64,000 nt of DNA, taken from the NCBI GenBank assembly GCA_030054175.1, contig JASGCM010000008.1, positions 62,001 through 126,000 on the forward strand, read 5' to 3'. Below the pieces are notes generated by a model, which saw only the letters and a list, made by a program, of their open reading frames with translations, did not search any database and had not been told where the DNA came from. The position numbers and the translations under genes are program-made. Positions 1-7,747 of the stretch are shown here, in pieces; the first letter of the stretch is position 1, and the number at the start of each line of letters is the position of its first letter. This DNA is from Alphaproteobacteria bacterium (GTDB taxonomy: Bacteria > Pseudomonadota > Gammaproteobacteria > Burkholderiales > Burkholderiaceae_C).

Positions 1-594
1 GCCGAAACCTTGGGCCGCACGGTAGCGTACAGGCGGCTCCTGCAAGAAGGGCTGGGTGTCTCGGACGCTCTGCGCCGGGCGATGCGTCTCAAGGCTCATG
101 AAGCCCTGGCGCTCGCTGAGCAGTACCGTCGCCACGCCAACGGTGTGATCAGCGACATGATCGTGGCCAGCACCGAGATCACCGAGGTCGACTTTGCAAG
201 CATCGTCAAAGCGGGCCATCCCCCGGGCTACACGGATTTTCGGGACTTCATTCAGGGGGACTACACCTACCAGCGCGCCTTGTTTAGGGCCATCTTGAAG
301 TCCAGAAACTCCGACCGGGGTTTTATTGACGCGCTACGCGTGACGGTAGACGTGCCCGATGTCTTTGACCGGGGCACTGTGCAGATCACCGATGCGCAGG
401 CAGGTGCTGTGATTGGCTTTGCCCGAATTTTTAGGGTGCCGCCCGAGGTGACCATGACCCACAAGGGCGGCACGGTGGTCGCCATCCCGCGCCTGTCCAG
501 TGCGGTCACCCGAACAGGCTTCACGGCAGTTTTAGAAAACACCGCTGGCGCTCGCGTGACCGGCACCTTCACCTGGATCGCTCAGGGGTACTGA
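1..594 (+). CDS. Phage tail-tip/host-specificity protein, C-terminal part (5' end outside window)
   Basis: The reading frame is open to the left edge, so the TTG at 10 given by the ORF track is probably not the true start and this is the C-terminal end of a longer protein. The visible 190-odd residues have a helical stretch rich in Ala and Arg, then a beta-rich C-terminus ending FTWIAQGY. This layout resembles the C-termini of central tail fibre (lambda J-like) proteins of siphophages. It sits directly upstream of a tail-fibre gene and a lysis cassette, which supports a structural role at the tail tip. The family assignment is by general character and context, not by a diagnostic motif. Confidence 0.55.
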   Translation, partial: AETLGRTVAYRRLLQEGLGVSDALRRAMRLKAHEALALAEQYRRHANGVISDMIVASTEITEVDFASIVKAGHPPGYTDFRDFIQGDYTYQRALFRAILKSRNSDRGFIDALRVTVDVPDVFDRGTVQITDAQAGAVIGFARIFRVPPEVTMTHKGGTVVAIPRLSSAVTRTGFTAVLENTAGARVTGTFTWIAQGY

Positions 595-634
595 CAGCTC
601 CCATGTACCTCAGTCACTTGCCCACCCATTCACC

Positions 635-1570
635 ATGCAAAACTTCACCGACATACCGTCGTCGCGCACGCTGTCTGACTCGCTGATTGAGATCCTGAAC
701 AACGACAAGACGGCGATCTCCTGCAACAGTGGCACTACGTTTCCAACGACCAACCAGCAAGTGGGCATGCTGTGCTACCGCACGGATCAGCTCAAGCTCT
801 ATCAGTTGATCGGCACCAACCCAGACAACTGGCGCTTCATCATGGATCTGGCCAGTGGGATCGACGCCCAGTTTGCGGCCAAGCTCAATGCCGCTGCGTA
901 CACCGCTGCCGATGTGCTCGCCAAGCTGCTTACATTGGATGGCGCTGGCTCCGGGCTCGATGCCGACCTGCTCGACGGCCAGCACGCCAGCGCTTTTGCA
1001 TCGGCTTCACACAACCACAACTCGGCCTATCTGGGCATCAGCGCCAAGGCGACGGACGCAGACCGGCTGGACGGCTACGACGCCTCGGCCTTCGTCCGCT
1101 CAGTCAATGGCGGCGGACCCGATGCCAACGGCAATGCCACCGTCAATATCGATTTGTCAGGACGCGTAGCACGTACGGGTGACAGCATGAGTGGGCGCCT
1201 GACACTGCCCAGCCAGACCGTACAGAGCACCTCGCCCACGATCGACTTTTACGACACAGACCAGGGCAGCACCCGCTACCTGCACGTCAACAGCAACCTG
1301 ATGGGATTTCTGAAAACTGACGGCAACTGGGACATGTACATGAACAACGGCGGCTCCATGTGGACCGCCAACTATGGCTGGCTGCACGACTACTTCTTCA
1401 GGCAAGTGGCCAATTGCGGTGGTACTGGTTACGCCATCAATTGCTATGGCAGCGGCAACATCACCAGTCGGCATGACTACGAGTTGATTGATGAAGGTGG
1501 ACAGGTGAGGTTGCGCACGGTGAACGTGCTGACCAATTGCAACTGCAATTGCAACTGCTGTGGCTGCTGA
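635..1570 (+). CDS. Phage tail-fibre protein with Cys/Asn-rich C-terminal tail
   Basis: A 311-residue protein with the repeats typical of side tail fibres: LLDGQHASAF near residue 110 and RLDGYDASAF near 145, separated by an SHNHNSAYL segment. The last residues are very unusual. After a glycine-rich fibre domain the chain ends TNCNCNCNCCGC, five Cys-containing steps in a row followed directly by the stop. Such a tail could bind metal, form disulfides or be a substrate for modification. A radical SAM/SPASM enzyme and two oxygenase-like proteins lie 2-4 kb downstream on the same strand, so enzymatic modification is a reasonable hypothesis. The ATG at 635 lies about 40 bp after the preceding gene. 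Confidence 0.75.
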   Translation: MQNFTDIPSSRTLSDSLIEILNNDKTAISCNSGTTFPTTNQQVGMLCYRTDQLKLYQLIGTNPDNWRFIMDLASGIDAQFAAKLNAAAYTAADVLAKLLTLDGAGSGLDADLLDGQHASAFASASHNHNSAYLGISAKATDADRLDGYDASAFVRSVNGGGPDANGNATVNIDLSGRVARTGDSMSGRLTLPSQTVQSTSPTIDFYDTDQGSTRYLHVNSNLMGFLKTDGNWDMYMNNGGSMWTANYGWLHDYFFRQVANCGGTGYAINCYGSGNITSRHDYELIDEGGQVRLRTVNVLTNCNCNCNCCGC

Positions 1571-1583
1571 AAGGGATCTGCTC

Positions 1584-2378
1584 ATGAAAACCATCCGCAT
1601 GCCTTATCCGCTGCAAAGCCCTGCGAGCACAACAAACGCGCACCGAACCAACCTCATTCGCATTCAGAAGGTGGAGGCCGATTTCTTGATCGAACACCTC
1701 ACGCCCGCTTTTGAGCAAGCCTTGGATGAAAGTGGCCGGGTCATTGATGAGTCGTCTGCGCCCATGTTGGTCGGCCATCAAAGTGCATTTGTCCACGCTG
1801 TCATAGTAAGTGACCTGCAAAACCTCGCGCAAGATCCCGGCAATGCCCACACCGTCTGGCTCTTTGCACTGCGTCGAGGGGAGAGCGAGCCGGTGTGGAT
1901 CAACAAGTTCGCGCAAACTGCCTTGTCTAAAGAAGGGTTTCGGCAGTACTGGAACCAGCAGCCCATGCTGGTCTTGGCCCAGCTTTGGATTCCACCCTTG
2001 GCCTTGGAGCCTTCGCTGGTGCTCATGTGTTCGCCACAGGCGGGTCAAACCGAGGTGATGGGTTTTGAGTTTGACCAAGAGTGGGAAAGCAATTCGGTTG
2101 CCATGGCTCTGGCGTTTCCCTCGTTTCGCTTGGTCGATGAAGGTGGTGATCCCCGGCGCATCCGCATCACGGCGGTCAATCACCAGGGGATGGTGCTCCC
2201 GGCGTCAGGGCAGGTGCTTCTGAGCACCACAGCTGGAGCCCTGAGCAACAGCCGCCCAAACCTGGAGCAAGGGCAAGCCCTTGTCACGCTCTTTGGCGCA
2301 GACCCTAGTGCCCTGGCCAAGATCAAGCTGGGGTTCAAGTGGTTCAGCGGTGTCGAAGAGCTGGAGGTGCGGGTGTGA
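1584..2378 (+). CDS. Uncharacterised phage structural or accessory protein
   Basis: A 264-residue protein that I do not recognise. I take the ATG at 1584 as start, instead of the upstream codon in the ORF track, because AAAGGGA lies 7-8 bases before it and the upstream part overlaps the fibre gene. The sequence has no signal peptide or membrane segment. The C-terminal ~90 residues (from about VDEGGDPRRI) look beta-rich and could be an immunoglobulin-like or decoration domain: they contain a VTLFGADPSALAKIKLGF stretch. It lies between the tail fibre and another unknown gene with which it overlaps by four bases, so the two are probably translated together. Confidence 0.6.
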   Translation: MKTIRMPYPLQSPASTTNAHRTNLIRIQKVEADFLIEHLTPAFEQALDESGRVIDESSAPMLVGHQSAFVHAVIVSDLQNLAQDPGNAHTVWLFALRRGESEPVWINKFAQTALSKEGFRQYWNQQPMLVLAQLWIPPLALEPSLVLMCSPQAGQTEVMGFEFDQEWESNSVAMALAFPSFRLVDEGGDPRRIRITAVNHQGMVLPASGQVLLSTTAGALSNSRPNLEQGQALVTLFGADPSALAKIKLGFKWFSGVEELEVRV

Positions 2379-3364
2379 GGGGTGCTGAAATAGTCCGTGC
2401 GCGCTTCGTGCAGCGGGTCGATGAGTTGACACAACCGCTGGCTGTGGAGGTCCTGGCTGAAGCGGATCGCCTGACCTGGCGGCTGTGGGAGCCATTGGAG
2501 GCGCTCAGGCCAGACCGTCCGATCGGCAAGGTGACCCAAAAGCAGTATCGGGTCCATCCTTCGGGCGTCTCAATCCCCAAAGCGCATTCATTGCCCAGAC
2601 GCGGCCAGCCCAGTCCCTATATCTTGCCAGTCAGACTGGACATGCCATCCGGCCACACCGAGACCATTGATGGCGTGCCGTGGGGCCTCGTTGATGAAAT
2701 CGCGCTGGACCCACAGGACATGCGCGCCAAGCCTCGCATGTATGGCGAGCACCTGAGTGATTGGGCCGCCTGGATGTTTGTGATGTGCACAGATACATGG
2801 CGCTTCATGGCACCCTTCAACCGCCATGTGCTCACCCGCAGCAGCCTGGTAGACAGCGAGGGCTTTACCGCCTTGTCTTTGCCGCTCACCAAGGCGCGTC
2901 AGACGCACTTGGTTGCCGGGTCATGCCTGGTGCCATGGCATGAATCGCCGCTCAGCGCTCAGATGGTGCTGCGCATCAACGCTCACCCAGGCGGACCACT
3001 TTGGACCAACCTTCAAGTGGATGAGCACGTGACTTATGCCAAGCCAAGTGACGCATTGACCCAGCATGCCCACACCATTACCCGGCTGCATGAATACATG
3101 CCCAAGCTCACCGTGCAAGCTCCGCCAGTGGTGTCTCCAGACCAGTGGGTGGAGTTGGAAATACGGGCTTCAGAGCCCGCCGATGCCTGGCTGCATGTGC
3201 ACGCCGTCTCGGGCTATGTCCCACACCAGCGCGTTCGCATGCAATCAGGTCGCGCCCAAGTGCGGGCCCTGGCCCAGGGCCTGCGTGCCGGAGAAAACCT
3301 GCACCTTCAATTTGGATTCGGGGCCGTCACCGCACTGGCCCAAGGAGTGATTCATGTCATTTGA
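2375..3364 (+). CDS. Uncharacterised phage tail-region protein
   Basis: About 329 residues. The start is placed at the GTG at 2375, which overlaps the stop of the previous gene (GTGA) and has GGAG eight bases upstream. The N-terminal half is mixed and contains a Trp-rich segment (SDWAAWMFVM). The C-terminal ~100 residues (TVQAPPVVSPDQWVELEI onward) resemble a beta-sandwich, as in carbohydrate-binding or Ig-like modules of phage surface proteins. No catalytic motif is evident. The gene overlaps the next one by 11 bases. Role unknown; a virion surface protein is the best guess from position. Confidence 0.6.
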   Translation: MRGAEIVRARFVQRVDELTQPLAVEVLAEADRLTWRLWEPLEALRPDRPIGKVTQKQYRVHPSGVSIPKAHSLPRRGQPSPYILPVRLDMPSGHTETIDGVPWGLVDEIALDPQDMRAKPRMYGEHLSDWAAWMFVMCTDTWRFMAPFNRHVLTRSSLVDSEGFTALSLPLTKARQTHLVAGSCLVPWHESPLSAQMVLRINAHPGGPLWTNLQVDEHVTYAKPSDALTQHAHTITRLHEYMPKLTVQAPPVVSPDQWVELEIRASEPADAWLHVHAVSGYVPHQRVRMQSGRAQVRALAQGLRAGENLHLQFGFGAVTALAQGVIHVI

Positions 3365-4073
3365 CGCATCAGCGCACGCCCCGCCACCTACCATGGCGGT
3401 GGCCACACAAGCCAGCCCGTATCCGTTCGCGTCAGCCGATGCATCAGAAAACCACCCAACGTCACTCCAACGTTGGGTTTTTTCTTTGTGGCCCAGCACC
3501 GTGTACGTCCAGCCGTCGGGCTTGCCGCCGGAACGGCTTGAGCAACTGGCGGAGGCTGTCTTGCGGGAAGACGCCGAGCATCGCTGGGGTCCCGAGGCCT
3601 GGCAGTGCCGCAGCCATGACTTGCTGCAGGGGGGTGTATCCCCGGCGGATGGTCTGCATGACATGTTGGCGGTGGTCCGTGAGCACCTGCAAACCATCTG
3701 GGGCACATACCGCTACCGGCTGAGCGCACACATCATGCGCTGTCAGCCGGGTTTTCATGTGGCTGAGCACATTGCCAGCTCACGTGCGGGGCTCAACACG
3801 GTGCTGTTTTTGCAAGCTGACTACCCAACGACCGATAGCCCCAATGTGCGAACTCCGGGTTGTATGGTCATTGGCAATCCGGCCAAACGCGTCAATGAAA
3901 AACTGTTGCCCTGGGAAACACCGGTGCATTTCCCGATCACGCCCCAGCCGGGCCTGCTCGTGACCATGCCCTTGTGCACGCCGCATGGCTACTTTCCGCT
4001 GCGCACCCAGATGCGCGACACCCTGGCCATCGAGTTTCACTCCGTAGCAGAACCGGAGGTTGGTCATGCTTGA
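3354..4073 (+). CDS. Oxygenase-like (double-stranded beta-helix) phage protein
   Basis: Up to 239 residues. The ATG at 3354 has AAGGAG just upstream. However, a perfect terminator-like hairpin with a T-run lies inside codons 35-44, so translation of the functional enzyme might instead begin at TTG 3486 or GTG 3501. The C-terminal part has the layout of an iron/2-oxoglutarate oxygenase: GFHVAEH in place of HxD, a distal His in CTPHGYF, and an Arg in MRDTLAIEF. The metal site is not canonical, so activity is uncertain. It overlaps the clearer 2OG oxygenase gene that follows and, with the radical SAM gene, forms a three-gene block. Confidence 0.55.
   Translation: MSFDASAHAPPPTMAVATQASPYPFASADASENHPTSLQRWVFSLWPSTVYVQPSGLPPERLEQLAEAVLREDAEHRWGPEAWQCRSHDLLQGGVSPADGLHDMLAVVREHLQTIWGTYRYRLSAHIMRCQPGFHVAEHIASSRAGLNTVLFLQADYPTTDSPNVRTPGCMVIGNPAKRVNEKLLPWETPVHFPITPQPGLLVTMPLCTPHGYFPLRTQMRDTLAIEFHSVAEPEVGHA
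3454..3484 (+). terminator. Rho-independent terminator-like hairpin inside an ORF
   Basis: CCCAACGT, a six-base loop and ACGTTGGG (with one extra A) form a stable stem followed directly by a run of six T. It lies about 100 bases into the ORF that starts at 3354. Either the tail operon ends here and the oxygenase gene starts later, or the terminator has become part of the coding region. Confidence 0.6.
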
Positions 4074-4674
4074 CGCCCGTAGTCCCGTTTCATTTACCGA
4101 TGGCGTTCTGGATCCGAAAGCAGCGCAGGGACTTGTCGACTGGCTGCAGCACCTGCAATACCGCTACTACCGCATCACCAACAAAAACGAGCCGGAGCCG
4201 TTTCCGATCTGGCACTGCGAATTGTTGGGTCGGGACTGGCCCATCAACCAAGCGTCTGACTACAGCTGCACGCCGCAATTTCTGCAGGAGCAGACGGGCG
4301 TGCTCTCTGATGTTTGGCGGTCATGCATGCGGGCGCTGCACCTGCCTGTCATGACCCAGTGCCATGGCGTCTACGCCAATGCCAACACCCATGGCAACGA
4401 AGGCAATGTCCACATCGACAGCCAGCACCCGCTGGACAGAACCCTGTTGATCTACGGCGTGCGGCAGTGGCAGGCGGGGTGGGGCGGAGAAACAGTTTTC
4501 TACGACCAGGAGGATCGCCTGCTGGGCTCGGTCATGCCTGCACCCGCTCGGGTGGTGTTCTTCGCTGGGCACATCCGCCATGGCGTCAACCCCATCTCTC
4601 GTGCCTGCCGCGATCTACGGCCGGTCCTGGTGTTCAAAACGCGGCTGCAGGAGCCGCAAAAGGCCCTCTCATGA
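4066..4674 (+). CDS. 2-oxoglutarate/Fe(II)-dependent oxygenase family protein
   Basis: A 202-residue protein with a recognisable 2OG-Fe(II) oxygenase core. The HID (HxD) motif lies in the middle, followed by a WGGETVFYD strand. The distal His is in GHIRHGVNP and the 2-oxoglutarate-binding Arg follows within the next ten or so residues. This arrangement matches prolyl-hydroxylase-like enzymes that hydroxylate proteins or small molecules. The start is the ATG at 4066, with CGGAGG seven bases upstream; the TTG at 4060 is less likely. It overlaps the previous gene by eight bases and the radical SAM gene by four, so the three are translationally coupled. The substrate is unknown; a neighbouring tail protein is a plausible one. 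Confidence 0.75.
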   Translation: MLDARSPVSFTDGVLDPKAAQGLVDWLQHLQYRYYRITNKNEPEPFPIWHCELLGRDWPINQASDYSCTPQFLQEQTGVLSDVWRSCMRALHLPVMTQCHGVYANANTHGNEGNVHIDSQHPLDRTLLIYGVRQWQAGWGGETVFYDQEDRLLGSVMPAPARVVFFAGHIRHGVNPISRACRDLRPVLVFKTRLQEPQKALS

Positions 4675-6029
4675 AGTTTCAAATTCACGCCTTGCGTCAA
4701 GATGGCCAGAAAGTCTTGCTGTACTACGACAACCACTTGTCCACGCTGACCTGGCAGGACGGCACGCCCGTGGTGCCGGTTCAGCCCGGCAGTTTCCGGG
4801 ATGCCACGGTGGTGTCGGTCAACCAACCCGGCCGCAAAGGCCAGGTACGCGTTCTCAAGATCAGCCTGGGGCTGTCATGCAATTACGAATGCAGCTACTG
4901 CAACCAGCGGTTTGTGCCGCATGCGGATGCGAGCAACCCGGATGACATTGAGCCGTTCATCATTCAACTCACGGACGCGCTGATTGAGCCACCCGAGCGC
5001 ATCGAATTCTGGGGTGGCGAGCCCTTGGTGTACTGGAAGACGCTCCAACCGCTGGCAGAACGTCTTCGCGGCTTGTATCTGGATGTTCCGTTCAGCGTCA
5101 TCACCAATGGCAGCTTGCTCGACGCCCAGAAGAACGAGTGGCTCGACCGCATGGGGTTTTCTGTGGGCTTGTCACACGACGGTCCGGGCCAGTCGACCCG
5201 TGGACCCGATCCGCTGAACGACCCTGAGAAATACGCCGACATCTTGGACCTGTATGCCCGATTGCATCCTCAGGGCCGTATCAGCATCAACGCCATGGTC
5301 CATGCCAGCAACCAAAGCCGGGCGCAGATTCAGGCTTGGCTGCAGCAGCGCTTTGGCCAGGATGTGAACATCGGGGAGGGCGCCTTCATTGACCCCTACG
5401 ACGAAGGCGGCTTGGCAGCAACCTTGCAAACCCAGCAGGACCATGTGCGTTTCAGGGCCTTGGCTTACAAAGAACTGCGCCAGGGCCTGGCTTCGCGCAT
5501 GTCGGTGGCGCAGCAGCGGATCATGGATTTTGTGCAGTCCATCCGCACCGCACGCCCAGCGTCCTCGCTGGGTCAAAAGTGCGGCATGGACAAACCGGAC
5601 AACCTGGCGGTGGACCTGCACGGCAAGGTTCTTACCTGCCAGAACGTCAGCGCAGCAGCCACTGCGCCCAATGGCCAACCCCACCACATTGGCTATTTGT
5701 CCAATTTGCAGGCAGTCAAGATTCGCAGCGCCACGCACTGGAGCCACCGATCAGACTGCCCCAGTTGCCCGGTCCTGCAATTGTGCAAAGGCTCATGCAT
5801 GTTTTTGCAGGGGCCACTCTGGGATGTGGGTTGCGACGCAGCCTATTCGGACAACGTGCCGTTTCTGGCTGCCGCCATCGAGTACCTCACGGGTTGCATT
5901 CCGTACTGCATAGACGGCGATTTCCGTGAAGACCGCAAAGACATCTTCGGGCAAGTTCATGGGGTCCCCGAACAAAGTGCCAGACGCGTGATTCCGATCC
6001 TGGCCTACGACCGAACTGTTACAGCCTGA
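4671..6029 (+). CDS. Radical SAM/SPASM domain protein (possible peptide maturase)
   Basis: About 452 residues from the ATG at 4671, which overlaps the oxygenase stop as ATGA; the longer ORF-track version is an upstream shadow. The radical SAM cluster motif is CNYECSYC (CxxxCxxC) near residue 70, followed by a WGGEPL strand as in anSME and peptide-maturase enzymes. The C-terminal third has a Cys-rich SPASM-like region: LTCQNV, then CPSCPVLQLC and KGSC, which would hold auxiliary iron-sulfur clusters. SPASM enzymes often modify ribosomally made peptides. The Cys/Asn-rich tail of the fibre protein at 635-1570 is the most striking nearby candidate substrate, but no sequence evidence links the two directly. 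Confidence 0.85.
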   Translation: MKFQIHALRQDGQKVLLYYDNHLSTLTWQDGTPVVPVQPGSFRDATVVSVNQPGRKGQVRVLKISLGLSCNYECSYCNQRFVPHADASNPDDIEPFIIQLTDALIEPPERIEFWGGEPLVYWKTLQPLAERLRGLYLDVPFSVITNGSLLDAQKNEWLDRMGFSVGLSHDGPGQSTRGPDPLNDPEKYADILDLYARLHPQGRISINAMVHASNQSRAQIQAWLQQRFGQDVNIGEGAFIDPYDEGGLAATLQTQQDHVRFRALAYKELRQGLASRMSVAQQRIMDFVQSIRTARPASSLGQKCGMDKPDNLAVDLHGKVLTCQNVSAAATAPNGQPHHIGYLSNLQAVKIRSATHWSHRSDCPSCPVLQLCKGSCMFLQGPLWDVGCDAAYSDNVPFLAAAIEYLTGCIPYCIDGDFREDRKDIFGQVHGVPEQSARRVIPILAYDRTVTA

Positions 6030-6045
6030 GTCAAAACACAATTAG

Positions 6046-6079
6046 TTCAACAGTCCATTCAACAGTCTATTCAACAGTC
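6046..6079 (+). repeat. Three tandem copies of a 12-bp unit
   Basis: TTCAACAGTC occurs three times with a period of exactly 12 bases (6046, 6058, 6070), separated by CA and TA. It lies between the radical SAM stop and the terminator. Function unknown; it could be a protein-binding array or a slippage product. Confidence 0.8.
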
Positions 6080-6092
6080 AACCCAACACACA

Positions 6093-6123
6093 CCCGCCTG
6101 GCTTCGGTCAGCGCGGGTTTTTT
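6093..6123 (+). terminator. Rho-independent terminator after the radical SAM gene
   Basis: CCCGCCTGGC, a TTCG tetraloop and GTCAG-C-GCGGG form a long GC-rich stem with one bulge, followed by six T. It separates the tail/modification block from the lysis cassette. Confidence 0.85.
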
Positions 6124-6138
6124 ACTTTGGAGATTCGT

Positions 6139-6522
6139 ATGCCTGAACCGACAAGCTCTGGCGTGGCAGGGGCGGCCGTCGTCTACAAGGCCTTTGGCGG
6201 CACCGCAGCAGCCGTGGCCAGTGGGGCCACTTTGGCCGCCGTGGTGGTCATGCTCATGACGCCACCGCGCGACAAACGCGAATGGGCCGTGGGGCTCATC
6301 AGCACGGTGGTCTCCAGCATTGGGGGCGGTGCCATCACGGTGGAGCATTTTCATTTGCACCACTGGGCGTTTTCTACGGTGGGTCTGTGCGCCCTGGGCG
6401 GGCTCATGTTCGCCTGCGGCTTGCCTGGCTGGGCCATGGTGCGCTGGGTGTTCAACTTCATCGGTCAGCGCCGGGATGCCTCCATCGACCAGGTGGCCAA
6501 GGACGTGAAGGAGATGCTTTGA
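6139..6522 (+). CDS. Holin-like phage membrane protein
   Basis: A 127-residue protein starting at the ATG at 6139 with GGAG nine bases upstream. It has at least three hydrophobic segments: AAVASGATLAAVVVMLM, a Gly/Ser-rich one around VVSSIGGG, and VGLCALGGLMFACGLPGWAM. It ends in a short charged tail (QRRDASIDQVAKDVKEML), as holins do. It is the first gene of the lysis cassette and overlaps the endolysin start. Holins are too diverse for a motif call, so the assignment rests on membrane topology and position. Confidence 0.7.
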   Translation: MPEPTSSGVAGAAVVYKAFGGTAAAVASGATLAAVVVMLMTPPRDKREWAVGLISTVVSSIGGGAITVEHFHLHHWAFSTVGLCALGGLMFACGLPGWAMVRWVFNFIGQRRDASIDQVAKDVKEML

Positions 6523-7001
6523 AACCGCAAGACTTCATCGCGCTCATCGCTCCAGCTGCCCAAGCCAGCCGCTTACAGACAGGCATCCCCGCCAGCTTCG
6601 TGGTGGCTCAAGCCGCTCTGGAGTCTGGCTGGGGTGAGTCGGGCCTAGCTAAGCGGGCCAAGAACCTCTTTGGCATCAAGGCTGACCACAGCTGGACGGG
6701 CCAGCGCATCACGCTCAACACCCGAGAGTTTCTGAACCAGCAGTGGGTGGTCATCCCGGCCGACTGGCGTGCCTACCCCGATTGGCAGGCCTGCTTGGTG
6801 GACCATGGGCAGTTTCTGCGCCGCAACAAACGCTACGCCGCCTGTTTCGCCTGCACCACAGGCAAAACCTTCGCCCAAGCCGTGGCCAAGGCGGGCTATG
6901 CCACCGACCCGCGTTATGCAGACAAGTTGATCGCCATGATCGATAACTACCAGCTTGAGGCGCTGGACCTACCGCTGAACCTATCACCGGAGGCCACATG
7001 A
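6519..7001 (+). CDS. Endolysin, glucosaminidase (FlgJ-type muramidase) family
   Basis: A 160-residue protein starting at TTG 6519, which overlaps the holin stop and has AAGGAG five bases upstream. It contains the glucosaminidase fold signature: VVAQAALESGWGESGLAKRAKN, where the Glu is the expected catalytic residue, then NLFGIKAD and a RAYPDWQACLVDHGQFL segment. The family cleaves the glycan backbone of peptidoglycan. No signal peptide is present, so release would depend on the holin. Overlap with the spanin gene follows. Confidence 0.88.
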   Translation: MKPQDFIALIAPAAQASRLQTGIPASFVVAQAALESGWGESGLAKRAKNLFGIKADHSWTGQRITLNTREFLNQQWVVIPADWRAYPDWQACLVDHGQFLRRNKRYAACFACTTGKTFAQAVAKAGYATDPRYADKLIAMIDNYQLEALDLPLNLSPEAT

Positions 7002-7579
7002 GTGCGTGGCTATTACCTTGGCTTGGCGCCTTGCCCCTGAGATGGATCGTCTCAAGCCTGCTGGCTGCGGGCCTGTTTTGGGCTGGCTATCAGCTGGGGC
7101 AGCAAGGTGTTCAGCTAGCGTGGAACGCAGAGCGATTGCAGCAACAAACCGCCGCCTTGCAGCAATCCCTGCAGGTGGCCCAGGTCCAAACCCGGCAAGA
7201 ACAGATTAACCAGCGCATTACCACCGATCATGGCATCCGCAAAACCCAACTTCAGCGCCTGTGGCAACCCCCAAAGGCTTCCGCCATTGCAGCTACTGTT
7301 TCTCCTGATGCGCAGTCTGTGCCTGCTGACCTTCGCACTGACGCTGACCGCCTGTGCAATTCAGCCGCCAGCTCCAAGAGTCTCGGCCCCGTGCCCGCCC
7401 ATGCCCAGCCTGCCACAGGTGTTGATGCAGCCGCCGCCCACGTTGTACCTGATCCCACCATCGCTCAGATCCCCGTGAGTTGCGAACAACTTGCCAGTGA
7501 TGCGGCCGAGGCCACGCTCATGGTCTTGTCATTCCAGCGTTGGTACACCGAGCAGGCCAAAGCCACAGAAAAGCCATAG
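6998..7579 (+). CDS. Rz-like inner-membrane spanin subunit
   Basis: A 193-residue protein with one N-terminal transmembrane helix (IVSSLLAAGLFWAGYQLG). A long Gln/Ala-rich predicted coiled coil (NAERLQQQTAALQQSLQVAQ) follows, as in i-spanins that join the inner membrane to an outer-membrane lipoprotein. The start overlaps the endolysin stop (ATGA). A second gene with a lipobox is nested in another frame, which is the classical Rz/Rz1 arrangement and strengthens the call. The C-terminal region after residue 85 is Ala/Pro-rich and probably shaped by the overlapping frame. Confidence 0.82.
   Translation: MSAWLLPWLGALPLRWIVSSLLAAGLFWAGYQLGQQGVQLAWNAERLQQQTAALQQSLQVAQVQTRQEQINQRITTDHGIRKTQLQRLWQPPKASAIAATVSPDAQSVPADLRTDADRLCNSAASSKSLGPVPAHAQPATGVDAAAAHVVPDPTIAQIPVSCEQLASDAAEATLMVLSFQRWYTEQAKATEKP
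7308..7478 (+). CDS. Rz1-like outer-membrane spanin lipoprotein, nested in Rz
   Basis: A 56-residue ORF in a different frame inside the Rz-like gene. From the ATG at 7308 it has a short signal peptide (MRSLCLLTFALTLTAC) with a lipobox (LTAC) and a Pro-rich mature part (QPPAPRVSAPCPPMP). This matches o-spanins. The ORF-track start at 7230 is upstream of the signal peptide and unlikely. Confidence 0.8.
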   Translation: MRSLCLLTFALTLTACAIQPPAPRVSAPCPPMPSLPQVLMQPPPTLYLIPPSLRSP

Positions 7580-7727
7580 AACGGTGGCATTAGCCATACC
7601 CCTTTAAAACAGCGCTCCCCTAGGAGTCAACCTCCTTTTGAGAGCGGTAGTTAAATTTTCTGATGCGCACTCGGCACACTTCATCTTGTGGTGATTTCGG
7701 CGGTTTTTTTTGCCGCCGAGAACAAAG
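7580..7727. other. Intergenic boundary between prophage and biosynthetic cluster
   Basis: No gene seen. It holds two hairpins. One has CGCTC/GAGCG arms enclosing AGGAG/CTCCT (7613-7646). The other is TCGGCGG/CCGCCGA with an 8-T loop (7697-7719), which lacks a T-run after the stem. Either may end lysis-cassette transcription. Confidence 0.5.
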
Positions 7728-7747
7728 ACCTACTATTTTTAGTAGGT
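7728..7747 (+). promoter_or_regulatory. lux-box-like 20-bp palindrome (putative LuxR-AHL operator)
   Basis: ACCTACTA-TTTT-TAGTAGGT is a perfect 8+8 inverted repeat of 20 bp with the ACCT...AGGT ends seen in classical lux boxes. Its centre lies about 43 bases before the start site predicted from the adjacent -35/-10 elements, which is the classical position for LuxR class II activation. Confidence 0.65.

Noticed and set aside
6046-6079. CRISPR-like repeat
   Set aside because: Three 12-bp units with 2-base separators are far too short for CRISPR repeats and spacers; no cas genes nearby.
7697-7719. Rho-independent terminator before the lux box
   Set aside because: The stem TCGGCGG/CCGCCGA is good but the T-run is in the loop and not after the stem, so I list it only as a hairpin.
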